This document shows, in pieces, positions 42,764 through 50,493 of a stretch of 64,000 nucleotides of DNA; position 1 is the first letter of the stretch; the number at the start of each line of letters is the position of its first letter. The stretch covers positions 5,816-69,815 of the forward strand of contig USGS01000003.1 in assembly GCA_900554275.1 (NCBI GenBank). The letters run 5' to 3'. The notes under the pieces were generated by a model, which was not told the origin of the DNA, made no database searches, and was given only the letters and a program-made list of their open reading frames with translations. The position numbers and the translations under genes were made by a program. The stretch comes from an uncultured Eubacteriales bacterium. GTDB lineage: Bacteria > Bacillota > Clostridia > Oscillospirales > Oscillospiraceae.

Positions 42764-42840
42764 GGCGGTCCTCTGCCGCCGGTGTTCCGAAAGGCGCGAA
42801 CACCGCATACATGGCGGCATGAACACCTATATTATAGGAG
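42764..42840 (+). promoter_or_regulatory. Structured mRNA leader of rplS, possible L19 autoregulatory element
   Basis: GCCGCC (42775-42780) and GGTGTTC (42781-42787) can pair with GAACACC (42798-42804) and, after an 8-nt bulge, GGCGGC (42813-42818). A second GAACACC at 42821-42827, just before the RBS, offers a competing partner, and GGCGG at about 42764 competes for CCGCC. Such alternative folds next to a ribosomal protein start suggest translational feedback, as known for L19 leaders in Bacillota. I cannot confirm identity with that Rfam family by eye. Confidence 0.5.
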
Positions 42841-42850
42841 GAAAATATCC

Positions 42851-43189
42851 ATGGATCTCATCAAAGCATTGAACGAGAAGCAGCTCAAGGAAGTACCCCA
42901 GGTGCTGGTGGGCGACACCGTCCGCGTGCACGTGAAGGTCAAGGAAGGCGCTCGTGAGCGTATCCAGGTCTTCGAGGGTACTGTTATCGCCAAGAAGCAC
43001 GGCGGTATCGAGGAAACCATCACCGTCCGCCGCCTGTCCTACGGTGTCGGCGTGGAGAAGGTGTTCCCCGTCCACTCTCCCTCCATCGAGAAGATTGAGA
43101 CCGTGCGCCACGGCTATGTCCGCCGCGCCAAGCTGTATTACCTGCGTGACCGCGTTGGTAAGGCTGCCAAGATCCGCGAGAAGCTGTAA
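42851..43189 (+). CDS. rplS: 50S ribosomal protein L19
   Basis: A 112-residue L19. Conserved strings: [59 protein letters not shown] and [17 protein letters not shown]. It sits at the 30S-50S interface. The RBS TAGGAGGAAAA is strong. It is followed by its own terminator and then by the ribosome-assembly GTPase gene rbgA, a common order. Confidence 0.97.
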   Translation: MDLIKALNEKQLKEVPQVLVGDTVRVHVKVKEGARERIQVFEGTVIAKKHGGIEETITVRRLSYGVGVEKVFPVHSPSIEKIETVRHGYVRRAKLYYLRDRVGKAAKIREKL

Positions 43190-43200
43190 GCATCGATCAA

Positions 43201-43240
43201 AAAGAAAGAGCATCCACGTCCGTGGATGCTTTTCTTTTTC
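43201..43240 (+). terminator. Terminator of rplS
   Basis: AGCATCCAC (43209-43217), GTCC, GTGGATGCT (43222-43230), then TTTCTTTTTC; A-rich stem base. Confidence 0.9.
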
Positions 43241-43281
43241 CGCCCGATATGTTACAATAACCCAAAAGCGAGGTGGACACT

Positions 43282-44148
43282 ATGCAAATCGAAAATCTCA
43301 GCTGGTTTCCCGGCCACATGACAAAAACAAAGCGCATGATCGCGTCCGAACTTCCCCACATGGACGCCGTCTGCGAGATACTGGACGCCCGCATCCCTCT
43401 GTCCTCCCGCAACCCGGACGTGGACGACCTGACGGCGGGCAAGTCCCGTCTCATCGTCCTCAACCGCGCCGATCAGGCCGACCCCGCCCAGACCCGCCGC
43501 TGGTCGCAGTATTTCCGCGCCAAGGGCTGGGCTGTGCTGGAGGCCAACGCCAAGGGCGGCGTGGGCACGGAGAAATTCGCCGCCGCCGTCCGGGAGCTGC
43601 TCCGGGATAAGCTGGAGGCCTACGCCGCCAAGGGCCAGGTGGGCCGCGTGGTGCGCGTCATGGTGCTGGGCATCCCCAACGTGGGCAAGTCCACCTTCAT
43701 CAACAAGGTGGCCAAGCGCAAGACCGCCAAGGCCGAGGACCGCCCCGGCGTCACCCGCTCCAAGCAGTGGGTGCCCGTGGACGCCACCCTGGAGCTGCTG
43801 GACACCCCCGGCATCCTCTGGCCCAAGTTCGACGATCCGGAAGTCGGCAAGCGTCTTGCCTTTACAGGCGCTGTGAAGGACGATGTTCTGGACATCGAGG
43901 AGCTGGCCTGCTATCTGATGGACTACCTGGCCGCCCACTACGCCGATGTCCTCACCGAGCGCTACAAGATCACCGTGGAGGACGGCGACAGCGGCTACGA
44001 CCTGCTGGAAAAGGCGGGCCGCAAGCGCGGCTTCCTCATGCGGGGCGCCCAGGTGGACACCGAGCGCATGGCCCGCATCCTGCTGGACGAGTTCCGCGGC
44101 GGCAAGCTGGGCCGCTTCACCCTTGAGACTGTGGAGGACGCCCTATGA
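43282..44148 (+). CDS. rbgA: Ribosome biogenesis GTPase RbgA (YlqF)
   Basis: A 288-residue circularly permuted GTPase. It begins with WFPGHMTKTKRMI, then LDARIPLSSRNP, VLNRADQAD (G4), VMVLGIPNVGKSTFINKV (G1), RPGVTRSKQWV (G2) and LLDTPGILWPKF (G3). The C-terminal ~100 residues form the helical RNA-binding domain. RbgA drives late assembly of the 50S subunit. ATG 43282 was preferred to the in-frame GTG 43273 because GAGGTGG is placed for it. A TACAAT at 43253 may be its -10. It is coupled to rnhB (ATGA). Confidence 0.94.
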   Translation: MQIENLSWFPGHMTKTKRMIASELPHMDAVCEILDARIPLSSRNPDVDDLTAGKSRLIVLNRADQADPAQTRRWSQYFRAKGWAVLEANAKGGVGTEKFAAAVRELLRDKLEAYAAKGQVGRVVRVMVLGIPNVGKSTFINKVAKRKTAKAEDRPGVTRSKQWVPVDATLELLDTPGILWPKFDDPEVGKRLAFTGAVKDDVLDIEELACYLMDYLAAHYADVLTERYKITVEDGDSGYDLLEKAGRKRGFLMRGAQVDTERMARILLDEFRGGKLGRFTLETVEDAL

Positions 44149-44777
44149 CCGACCTGTGGACTTACGAAGCCGAAGCCCGCGCCGCCGGCTTTTCCCTGAT
44201 CTGCGGCGTGGACGAAGCCGGCGCAGGCCCGCTGATGGGCCCTGTCTACGCCGCCGCCGTCATCCTGCCCGAGAACTGCGATCTCCCCGGTCTCAACGAC
44301 TCCAAAAAGCTGACGGAGAAGAAGCGCGAGGCCCTGTTTCCCCTCATTCAGGAGCAGGCCCTGGCCTGGTCCGTGGCCTCTGTCTCCGCCCGTGAGATCG
44401 ACGACACCGACATCCTCTCCGCCCGCATGAAGGCCATGCAGCTGGCCATCGACGGCCTGTCACTCAAGCCCGACCTGGCCCTTATCGACGGCAACCGCGA
44501 CCGCGGCCGCTGCGCGGCCATCCTTACGCCCCACCGCTGCATCATCAGCGGCGACAGCCTGTCCGCCTCCATCGCGGCGGCCTCCGTGCTGGCCAAGGTC
44601 AGCCGTGACCGCTACGTCACCGATGTGCTGGATAAGGAATACCCCCAGTACCGCTTCGCCCAGCACAAGGGCTACGGCACGGCCCTGCACCGTGCCATGC
44701 TGGACCAGTACGGTCCCTGCCCCGAACACCGCCTGACGTTCCTGAAAAAGCGTCGGCAGGGGAGGGAGCAGCCATGA
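44145..44777 (+). CDS. rnhB: Ribonuclease HII
   Basis: A 210-residue RNase HII. The first catalytic Asp-Glu pair lies in CGVDEAGAGPLMGPV (residues ~20-34). LNDSKKLTEKKRE, LALIDGN (second Asp) and SASIAAASVLAKVSRDRYV follow. It cuts RNA from RNA/DNA hybrids, including single ribonucleotides. The usual GRG tripeptide, which contacts the ribonucleotide junction, reads GAG here. It overlaps both neighbours in the rbgA-rnhB-yraN order common in Bacillota. Confidence 0.93.
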   Translation: MTDLWTYEAEARAAGFSLICGVDEAGAGPLMGPVYAAAVILPENCDLPGLNDSKKLTEKKREALFPLIQEQALAWSVASVSAREIDDTDILSARMKAMQLAIDGLSLKPDLALIDGNRDRGRCAAILTPHRCIISGDSLSASIAAASVLAKVSRDRYVTDVLDKEYPQYRFAQHKGYGTALHRAMLDQYGPCPEHRLTFLKKRRQGREQP

Positions 44778-45130
44778 GCCGGGCCGAGGGCACATGGGGT
44801 GAGTCTCTGGTGGCTGACTATCTGCGCCGCCGGGGCTGTCGGCTGGCGGCCCACAGCTACCGCTGCCGCTTCGGTGAGATCGACCTCATCGCTTGGGACG
44901 GCGACACCCTCTGCTTTGTGGAGGTCAAGACCCGCACCAACACCCAAATGGGTCTGCCCCGTGAGTACGTCACCGCCCGGAAGCAGGCCCGTCTCCGCAA
45001 GACGGCCCTGTTCTACCTGTCCTCGCACGACCTGGACTGTCCCACCCGCTTCGATGTGGCGGAGGTCTACGCCGCCGTACCCGGCGACCCCGAGGCCCGC
45101 ATAGAATATCTGGAGAATGCTTTTCAATAA
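44774..45130 (+). CDS. YraN family endonuclease-like protein (UPF0102)
   Basis: A 118-residue protein with the compact endonuclease fold. GTWGESLVADYLRRRGCRLAAHSYRCRFGEIDLIAWDGDTLCFVEVKTR contains the Glu, the Asp of GEIDLI, and the EVK motif. The family is related to Holliday junction resolvases, but activity is unproven. It overlaps rnhB by 4 nt. Confidence 0.92.
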   Translation: MSRAEGTWGESLVADYLRRRGCRLAAHSYRCRFGEIDLIAWDGDTLCFVEVKTRTNTQMGLPREYVTARKQARLRKTALFYLSSHDLDCPTRFDVAEVYAAVPGDPEARIEYLENAFQ

Positions 45131-45156
45131 CAGCCTGTGCGGAAAGGATGCCATCT

Positions 45157-46101
45157 GTGATCAATCTATCGGAAATACCCTATTTTGACGGCCATTGCGA
45201 TACCATTTGGCGCTGCATGTACGGCGAGCCTGCCGCCTGCGGCGGCCTGCGGGAAAACAACGGCCATTTGGACCTGCTCCGCAGCGGCCGCTATGGCCGC
45301 CGCGCCCAGTTCTTTGCTCTGTTCGACAACGCTGCCACCCTGCCTTCCGGCCCTGTTTGGCCGCACCTGTGCGCCATGCACCGCTGGTTTCAGGAGCAGC
45401 TGGCCGCCAATGGCGACATGGCTGTCCTCTGCCGCACCGGCGGGGAGGTGGACGATGCCGTGTCCGCCGGAAGAACCGCCGCGCTGCTCAGCATCGAGGG
45501 CGCGGATCTGCTGGACTGTAAAGAGGAAAACCTATACACGGCGCATGAATGGGGCGTTCGTCTCTTGAACCCGGTTTGGAACAACGCCAACGCCCTCTCC
45601 GGCTCGTGCGCCCAGGATGCGGACCGCGGCCTGAGCCTGCAGGGCCGGGATTTCCTCCGCCGCATGGAGGAGCTGAACATATACGCCGACGTGTCCCACC
45701 TGTCCGACCCCGGCTTTTGGGACGTGATGCGGCAGGCCCGCCGCCCGGTGGTGGCCTCCCACTCCAATTCCCGCGCCCTGTGCCCCCACTGCCGCAACCT
45801 CACCGATGATATGTTCCGCGCCCTTCGGGATACCGGCGGCGTGGTGGGGATCAACCTGAACCGACCCTTCGTGGGCGGCCCGTCCATAGACGACCTGGTG
45901 GCCCATGTGGAGCATTTCCTGTCTCTGAACGGCGAAAAGACCGTGGCCATCGGCGGCGATCTGGACGGCTGCCGGGACTTGGCCGCCGGTATGACCGGCG
46001 TGGAGAGCGTGGCCACCCTCTATGATGCCCTTGTCCGGCGCGGCTATGGCGCTACGCTGCTCACCGACATCCTCTGGAACAACTGGCGGCGACTTCTGTA
46101 A
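45157..46101 (+). CDS. Membrane dipeptidase family (M19) zinc peptidase
   Basis: A 314-residue M19 dipeptidase. The HxD metal motif is PYFDGHCDTIW near residue 12; the bridging Glu is in ALLSIEGADLL; later His ligands are in YADVSHLSDPGFW and VVASHSNSRAL; IGGDLDGC ends the barrel. It hydrolyses dipeptides, possibly with D-residues. I chose GTG 45157: the purine-rich GGAAAGGA (45141-45148) is 9 nt ahead of it but abuts the ATG at 45148. No signal peptide, so it is cytoplasmic. Confidence 0.87.
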   Translation: MINLSEIPYFDGHCDTIWRCMYGEPAACGGLRENNGHLDLLRSGRYGRRAQFFALFDNAATLPSGPVWPHLCAMHRWFQEQLAANGDMAVLCRTGGEVDDAVSAGRTAALLSIEGADLLDCKEENLYTAHEWGVRLLNPVWNNANALSGSCAQDADRGLSLQGRDFLRRMEELNIYADVSHLSDPGFWDVMRQARRPVVASHSNSRALCPHCRNLTDDMFRALRDTGGVVGINLNRPFVGGPSIDDLVAHVEHFLSLNGEKTVAIGGDLDGCRDLAAGMTGVESVATLYDALVRRGYGATLLTDILWNNWRRLL

Positions 46102-46143
46102 CGCGCCCGCAGCCTGTACTTACCAAAGAAAGGAGGCCCGCCT

Positions 46144-46833
46144 ATGGCCCTCTACGCCCTCGGCGACCTGCACCTGTCTCTCGGCACCAATAAGCCCATG
46201 GACATCTTCGGCGACAAATGGCAGAACTACGTGGAAAAGCTCCGTCGGGGCTTCGAGCCTCTGACGGAGAACGACGTCACCGTCCTCTGCGGCGATCTGA
46301 GCTGGGGCATGAGCCTCCAACAGTCTTTGGCGGACTTCCGGTTCATCCACCAGCTCCCCGGCAAAAAGATTCTCCTCAAGGGTAATCACGATTACTGGTG
46401 GGAGACGGCCTCCAAGATGCAGCGGTTCTTCGACGAGAACGGCCTGACCTCTCTGGAGATACTCCATAACAACTGCCTGTTTTACGGTGACCTGGCCCTC
46501 TGCGGCACGCGGGGCTGGTTCTACGAGCTGGACAACGCCGGCACACACAACGAAAAGATGCTGGCCCGCGAGGCCGGCCGGCTGGAAACGTCCCTGCAGG
46601 CGGCAGGGGACAGGGAAAAGCTCTGCTTCCTCCACTACCCGCCCCTGTACCAGGGCTACGAGTGCCCGGAGCTGCTGTGCCTGCTGCAGCGCTACCGGGT
46701 CAAGGCCTGCTATTACGGACATCTCCACGGCGCGGCTCAGAAGCGCGCGCTGGAGGGCGTCCACTACGGCACGGACTTTCGCCTGGTGGCCGGGGACTGG
46801 CTGGATTTCGTCCCTAAAAAAATTTGTGAATAA
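46144..46833 (+). CDS. Calcineurin-like metallophosphoesterase
   Basis: A 229-residue phosphoesterase with the full dinuclear metal site: ALGDLHLS (D-x-H), LCGDLSWG (GD), LKGNHDYWW (GNHD), FLHYPP and YYGHLHG (GHxH). Substrate unknown. AAAGGAGG precedes the ATG. It follows the dipeptidase gene by 42 nt and is probably cotranscribed with it. Confidence 0.88.
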   Translation: MALYALGDLHLSLGTNKPMDIFGDKWQNYVEKLRRGFEPLTENDVTVLCGDLSWGMSLQQSLADFRFIHQLPGKKILLKGNHDYWWETASKMQRFFDENGLTSLEILHNNCLFYGDLALCGTRGWFYELDNAGTHNEKMLAREAGRLETSLQAAGDREKLCFLHYPPLYQGYECPELLCLLQRYRVKACYYGHLHGAAQKRALEGVHYGTDFRLVAGDWLDFVPKKICE

Positions 46834-46845
46834 GAGAAAAAACAG

Positions 46846-46874
46846 TGGAAATTCCCATTCTTTTCTGTTATTAT
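46846..46874 (+). promoter_or_regulatory. Promoter of tig
   Basis: Extended -10 TG-T-TATTAT (TATTAT at 46869-46874) with a weak -35 TGGAAA (46846-46851) at 17 nt. Confidence 0.55.
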
Positions 46875-46935
46875 ACTTAGGATGTGTGGGTATCGGCATA
46901 TTGACCACGCCCATACGGAACGGAGGAAATAAGAA

Positions 46936-48384
46936 ATGACTGTGAAAAGCTGCGAGAAACTGGAAAAGAGCCGCGTCGCTCTGACCATCGAGACGAGCGC
47001 CGAGGAGTTCGAGGCCGCCGTCAACAAAGCGTATCTGAAGATGCGCGGTAAGATCAACGTACCCGGCTTCCGTGTGGGCAAAGCACCCCGCAAGATCATC
47101 GAGAAGATGTACGGCGCTGAGGTGTTCTACGAGGAAGCTGTCAATATCATCCTGCCCGATGCCTACGAGGCCGCTGTGAAGGAGCAGGAGCTGGACGTGG
47201 TGGGTTATCCCGAGGTAGAGCTGGAGTCCTGCACCAAGGACGGCGTGGTGTTCAAGTGCACCGTGGCCGTGTACCCCGAGGTGAAGCTGGGCCAGTACAA
47301 GGGCCTGGAAGCCCCCAAGGCTGAGGTCAAGGTGGCCGCCGCTGACGTCAACGCCCGCCTGAAGGAGATGGCCGACCGCAACAGCCGTCTCGTGTCCGTG
47401 GACCGCGCCGTCAAGAAGGGCGACACCGCCGACATCGACTTCGAGGGCTTCGACAACGGCGTGGCCTTCGACGGCGGCAAGGGCGAGAACTTCGACCTGG
47501 AGATCGGCTCCGGCAGCTTTGTTCCCGGCTTCGAGGATCAGCTCATCGGCATGAAGGCCGGCGAGGAGAAGGACATCGACATCACCTTCCCCAAGGACTA
47601 TACCCCCGAGCTGGCCGGCAAGCCCGTGGTGTTCCACGTCAAGGTCAACGAGGTCAAGGTCAAGGAAGTCCCTGCTTTGGACGATGAGTTCGCCAAGGAC
47701 GTGTCCGAGTTCGACACCCTGAAGGACCTGAAGGCCGACATCAAGAAGAAGCTCACCGCCGAGCGCACCGAGGCCGCCCAGCGCGCCTTCGAGGATGTGC
47801 TCATGGCCAAGGTGGCCGAGGGCGTGGAGGCCGACGTGCCCCACGAGATGGTAGACCTGCAGGCCGAGCAGATGACCGAGGGCTTCAAGCAGCAGCTGGC
47901 AGCCCAGGGCATCCCCTTCGACCAGTATCTGAAGATGACCAACACCACCGAGGCCGACTTCAAGTCTCAGGCCTACGGTCCTGCCGAGCAGCAGGTGAAG
48001 ATGGATCTGGCCATCAGCGCCATCGTCAAGGCGGAGGGCCTGGAAGCCTCCGATGACGAGGTGGAGGCCGAGATGAAGAAGGTCGCCGACAAGTACGGCA
48101 TGGACCTGGATACCGTCAAGAAGTACCTGCGCCCCGAGGAGGTAAAGGAGCAGGTCATCCGAGAGAAGGTCATCAAGCTGGTGGCCGACAGCGCCGTGGC
48201 CGTCGCCCCCGCCGAGGCCCTGGCCGAGGAGGAGGCAGAGGCCGAGGCTGCCGAGGAGAAGAAGCCCGCCAAGAAGACGGCAGCCAAGAAGCCCGCCGCC
48301 AAGAAGGAAACGGCTGACGGCGAGGAGAAGAAGCCCGCCAGGAAGCCCGCCGCCAAAAAGGCTGCCAAGAAGGACGCGGAGTAA
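46936..48384 (+). CDS. tig: Trigger factor with Lys/Ala-rich C-terminal tail
   Basis: A 482-residue trigger factor. The N-terminal ribosome-binding domain has the signature FRVGKAPRKIIEKMYG near residue 45. The FKBP-type PPIase domain is at about 150-240 (KKGDTADIDFEGFDNGVAF, FEDQLIGMKAGEEKDIDITFPKDY). The helical C-domain runs to about 425. Beyond it lies a ~50-residue tail of acidic then Lys/Ala/Pro-rich repeats (KKPAKKTAAKKPAAKK). The tail is absent from the E. coli protein and resembles histone H1-like tails. It starts the tig-clpP-clpX-lon-engB cluster. Confidence 0.94.
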   Translation: MTVKSCEKLEKSRVALTIETSAEEFEAAVNKAYLKMRGKINVPGFRVGKAPRKIIEKMYGAEVFYEEAVNIILPDAYEAAVKEQELDVVGYPEVELESCTKDGVVFKCTVAVYPEVKLGQYKGLEAPKAEVKVAAADVNARLKEMADRNSRLVSVDRAVKKGDTADIDFEGFDNGVAFDGGKGENFDLEIGSGSFVPGFEDQLIGMKAGEEKDIDITFPKDYTPELAGKPVVFHVKVNEVKVKEVPALDDEFAKDVSEFDTLKDLKADIKKKLTAERTEAAQRAFEDVLMAKVAEGVEADVPHEMVDLQAEQMTEGFKQQLAAQGIPFDQYLKMTNTTEADFKSQAYGPAEQQVKMDLAISAIVKAEGLEASDDEVEAEMKKVADKYGMDLDTVKKYLRPEEVKEQVIREKVIKLVADSAVAVAPAEALAEEEAEAEAAEEKKPAKKTAAKKPAAKKETADGEEKKPARKPAAKKAAKKDAE

Positions 48385-48421
48385 TTTTCCCCAAGAGAGA
48401 GAATACTGACAAATGCCAGCT

Positions 48422-48445
48422 GCGGCGGGAATATTTTCCCGCCGC
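48422..48445 (+). terminator. Hairpin after tig
   Basis: GCGGCGGGAA (48422-48431), TATT, TTCCCGCCGC (48436-48445), perfect 10-bp stem. Only a modest GTCTTTT follows ten bases later, so termination may be partial. Confidence 0.6.
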
Positions 48446-48456
48446 GGTATGGTCTT

Positions 48457-48484
48457 TTGAAAACAGTGGTCCGGTGGGTATACT
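48457..48484 (+). promoter_or_regulatory. Promoter of clpP-clpX
   Basis: TTGAAA (48457-48462), 16 nt, TATACT (48479-48484). No CtsR-type tandem heptad was recognised around it. Confidence 0.65.
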
Positions 48485-48530
48485 TAGCTATCTTTTTCCT
48501 TCTCAATGAAGGCCAACAGGAGGTAATCTT

Positions 48531-49112
48531 ATGAGTTTAGTCCCTTACGTGGTAGAGCAGACCAACCGCGGCGAGCGCTCCTATGACATTTTCTCCCGCC
48601 TGCTCAATGACCGCATCGTATTCCTGGGTGAAGAGGTGAACGATACCACCGCCAGCCTGGTCGTGGCCCAGCTGCTATACCTGGAGGCGCAAGACCCCGA
48701 CAAGGACATCCAGATGTATATCAACAGCCCCGGCGGCAGTGTCACCGCGGGTATGGCCATCTACGACACCATGCAGTACATCAAGTGCGACGTGTCCACC
48801 ATCTGCATCGGTATGGCCGCCAGCATGGGCGCGTTCCTGCTGTCCAGCGGCGCCAAGGGCAAGCGCATCGCCCTGCCCAACGCGGAGATCATGATCCATC
48901 AGCCCTCCGCCGGCACCCAGGGCAAGGTGACGGACATGGAGATCGACGTGGAGCACTTCCTCAAGATCAAGCAGCGCATCAACAAGATCCTGGCAGAGAA
49001 CACCGGCAAAACACCGGAGCAGGTCAAGGCCGACTCCGAGCGCGACAACTGGATGATCGCCGAGGAGGCCCGCGAATACGGCCTTGTGGACAAGGTCATC
49101 TACAAGAGGTAA
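48531..49112 (+). CDS. clpP: ATP-dependent Clp protease proteolytic subunit
   Basis: A 193-residue ClpP. The catalytic triad can be placed: Ser98 in [10 protein letters not shown], His123 in [10 protein letters not shown] and Asp172 in [27 protein letters not shown] is the substrate-channel strand. It forms the double heptameric chamber that works with ClpX, encoded 3 nt downstream. Full length, nothing unusual. Confidence 0.97.
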   Translation: MSLVPYVVEQTNRGERSYDIFSRLLNDRIVFLGEEVNDTTASLVVAQLLYLEAQDPDKDIQMYINSPGGSVTAGMAIYDTMQYIKCDVSTICIGMAASMGAFLLSSGAKGKRIALPNAEIMIHQPSAGTQGKVTDMEIDVEHFLKIKQRINKILAENTGKTPEQVKADSERDNWMIAEEAREYGLVDKVIYKR

Positions 49113-49115
49113 CAT

Positions 49116-50405
49116 ATGGCAGAAGAAAAGAAAGTCCTCCGCTGCTCGTTCTGCGGCAAGCCGGAGAGCCAGGTCCACCGCATGATCCAGGGCCCGGGCG
49201 TCCGCATCTGTGACCAGTGCGTCCAGCTCTGCATGAGCATTCTGGACGACGGCTACGCCGCCGACGCCCCGGATTACGACAGCGTCAACCAACTCCCCAC
49301 CCCCCGGGAGATCCGCGCCGTACTGGACCAGTACGTCATCGGGCAGGAGGACGCCAAGGTAGCCCTGTCCGTCTCCGTCTATAACCACTACAAGCGCATC
49401 TTCTTCGGCGGCGGCGAGGACGTGGAGCTGCAAAAGAGCAACATCCTCATGATCGGGCCTACGGGCAGCGGCAAGACGCTGTTCGCCCAGACGTTGGCCC
49501 GGGTACTGAAGGTCCCCTTCGCCATCGCCGACGCCACCACCCTTACCGAGGCCGGCTACGTAGGCGACGACGTGGAGAACATCCTGCTGCGCCTGCTCCA
49601 GGCCGCCGACTTCGACGTGGAGCTGGCCGAGCGGGGCATCATCTACGTGGACGAGATCGACAAGATCGCCCGCAAGAGCGAGAATACCTCCATCACCCGC
49701 GACGTGTCCGGCGAGGGCGTGCAGCAGGCGCTGCTGAAGATCCTGGAGGGCACGGTGGCCAACGTCCCGCCCCAGGGCGGCCGCAAGCACCCCCACCAGG
49801 AGTTTATCGAGATCGACACCACCAACATCCTGTTCATCTGCGGCGGCGCGTTCGACGGTCTAGAGAAGATCATCGAGAGCCGCGTGGGTAAGCGGGGCAT
49901 CGGCTTCGAGAACGAGGTCCACGGCAAGAACGAGGCCAAGACCGGCGCTCTGCTGAAGCTGGTCCAGCCCCACGACCTGCTGAAATTCGGCATCATCCCC
50001 GAGCTGGTGGGCCGTATGCCGGTTCTCACCGCGCTGGACGCCCTGGACCGCGACGACCTGGTGCGCATCCTCACCGAGCCGAAGAACGCACTGGTGAAGC
50101 AGTACCAGAAGCTGCTGAGCTACGACGGCGTGGCCCTCGCGTTTGACAAGGGCGCGCTGGAAGCCGTGGCCGACAAGGCCATCCAGCGCAACATCGGCGC
50201 CCGCGGCCTCCGTGCCGTCATGGAGGGCCTGCTGACCAAGGTGATGTACGACATCCCCTCCGACCCCACCATCACCTCCGTCACCATCACCGCCGCCTGC
50301 GTCAACGATGGGGCAGAGCCGCTGGTGGAGCGCGACCCCAACAAGACCAACCAACGCGCAAAGCTCAAGACCGGAACGGACAAACAGACCGCCCCGGCTT
50401 CCTGA
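49116..50405 (+). CDS. clpX: ATP-dependent Clp protease ATPase subunit ClpX
   Basis: A 429-residue AAA+ unfoldase. The N-terminal zinc-binding domain has CSFCGKPE...CDQCVQLC. The AAA domain shows [16 protein letters not shown] (Walker A), [14 protein letters not shown] (Walker B), the pore loop GYVGDDVE, and the ClpP-docking IGF-like loop in [10 protein letters not shown]. It unfolds ssrA-tagged and other proteins for ClpP. It shares the clpP promoter and ends at a strong terminator. Confidence 0.97.
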   Translation: MAEEKKVLRCSFCGKPESQVHRMIQGPGVRICDQCVQLCMSILDDGYAADAPDYDSVNQLPTPREIRAVLDQYVIGQEDAKVALSVSVYNHYKRIFFGGGEDVELQKSNILMIGPTGSGKTLFAQTLARVLKVPFAIADATTLTEAGYVGDDVENILLRLLQAADFDVELAERGIIYVDEIDKIARKSENTSITRDVSGEGVQQALLKILEGTVANVPPQGGRKHPHQEFIEIDTTNILFICGGAFDGLEKIIESRVGKRGIGFENEVHGKNEAKTGALLKLVQPHDLLKFGIIPELVGRMPVLTALDALDRDDLVRILTEPKNALVKQYQKLLSYDGVALAFDKGALEAVADKAIQRNIGARGLRAVMEGLLTKVMYDIPSDPTITSVTITAACVNDGAEPLVERDPNKTNQRAKLKTGTDKQTAPAS

Positions 50406-50416
50406 CACAGCAGAAA

Positions 50417-50450
50417 GGGGAGAGGCGGCCTGCCGCTTCTCCCCATTTTT
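50417..50450 (+). terminator. Terminator of clpPX
   Basis: GGGGAGAGGCGGC pairs with GCCGCTTCTCCCC (one mismatch), then ATTTTT. A second small hairpin (CCTGCGG/CCGCAGG, 50461-50479) lies just before the lon RBS. Confidence 0.85.
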
Positions 50451-50493
50451 CTACCCGCCGCCTGCGGCATACCCGCAGGGGAAAGGAGTACCC

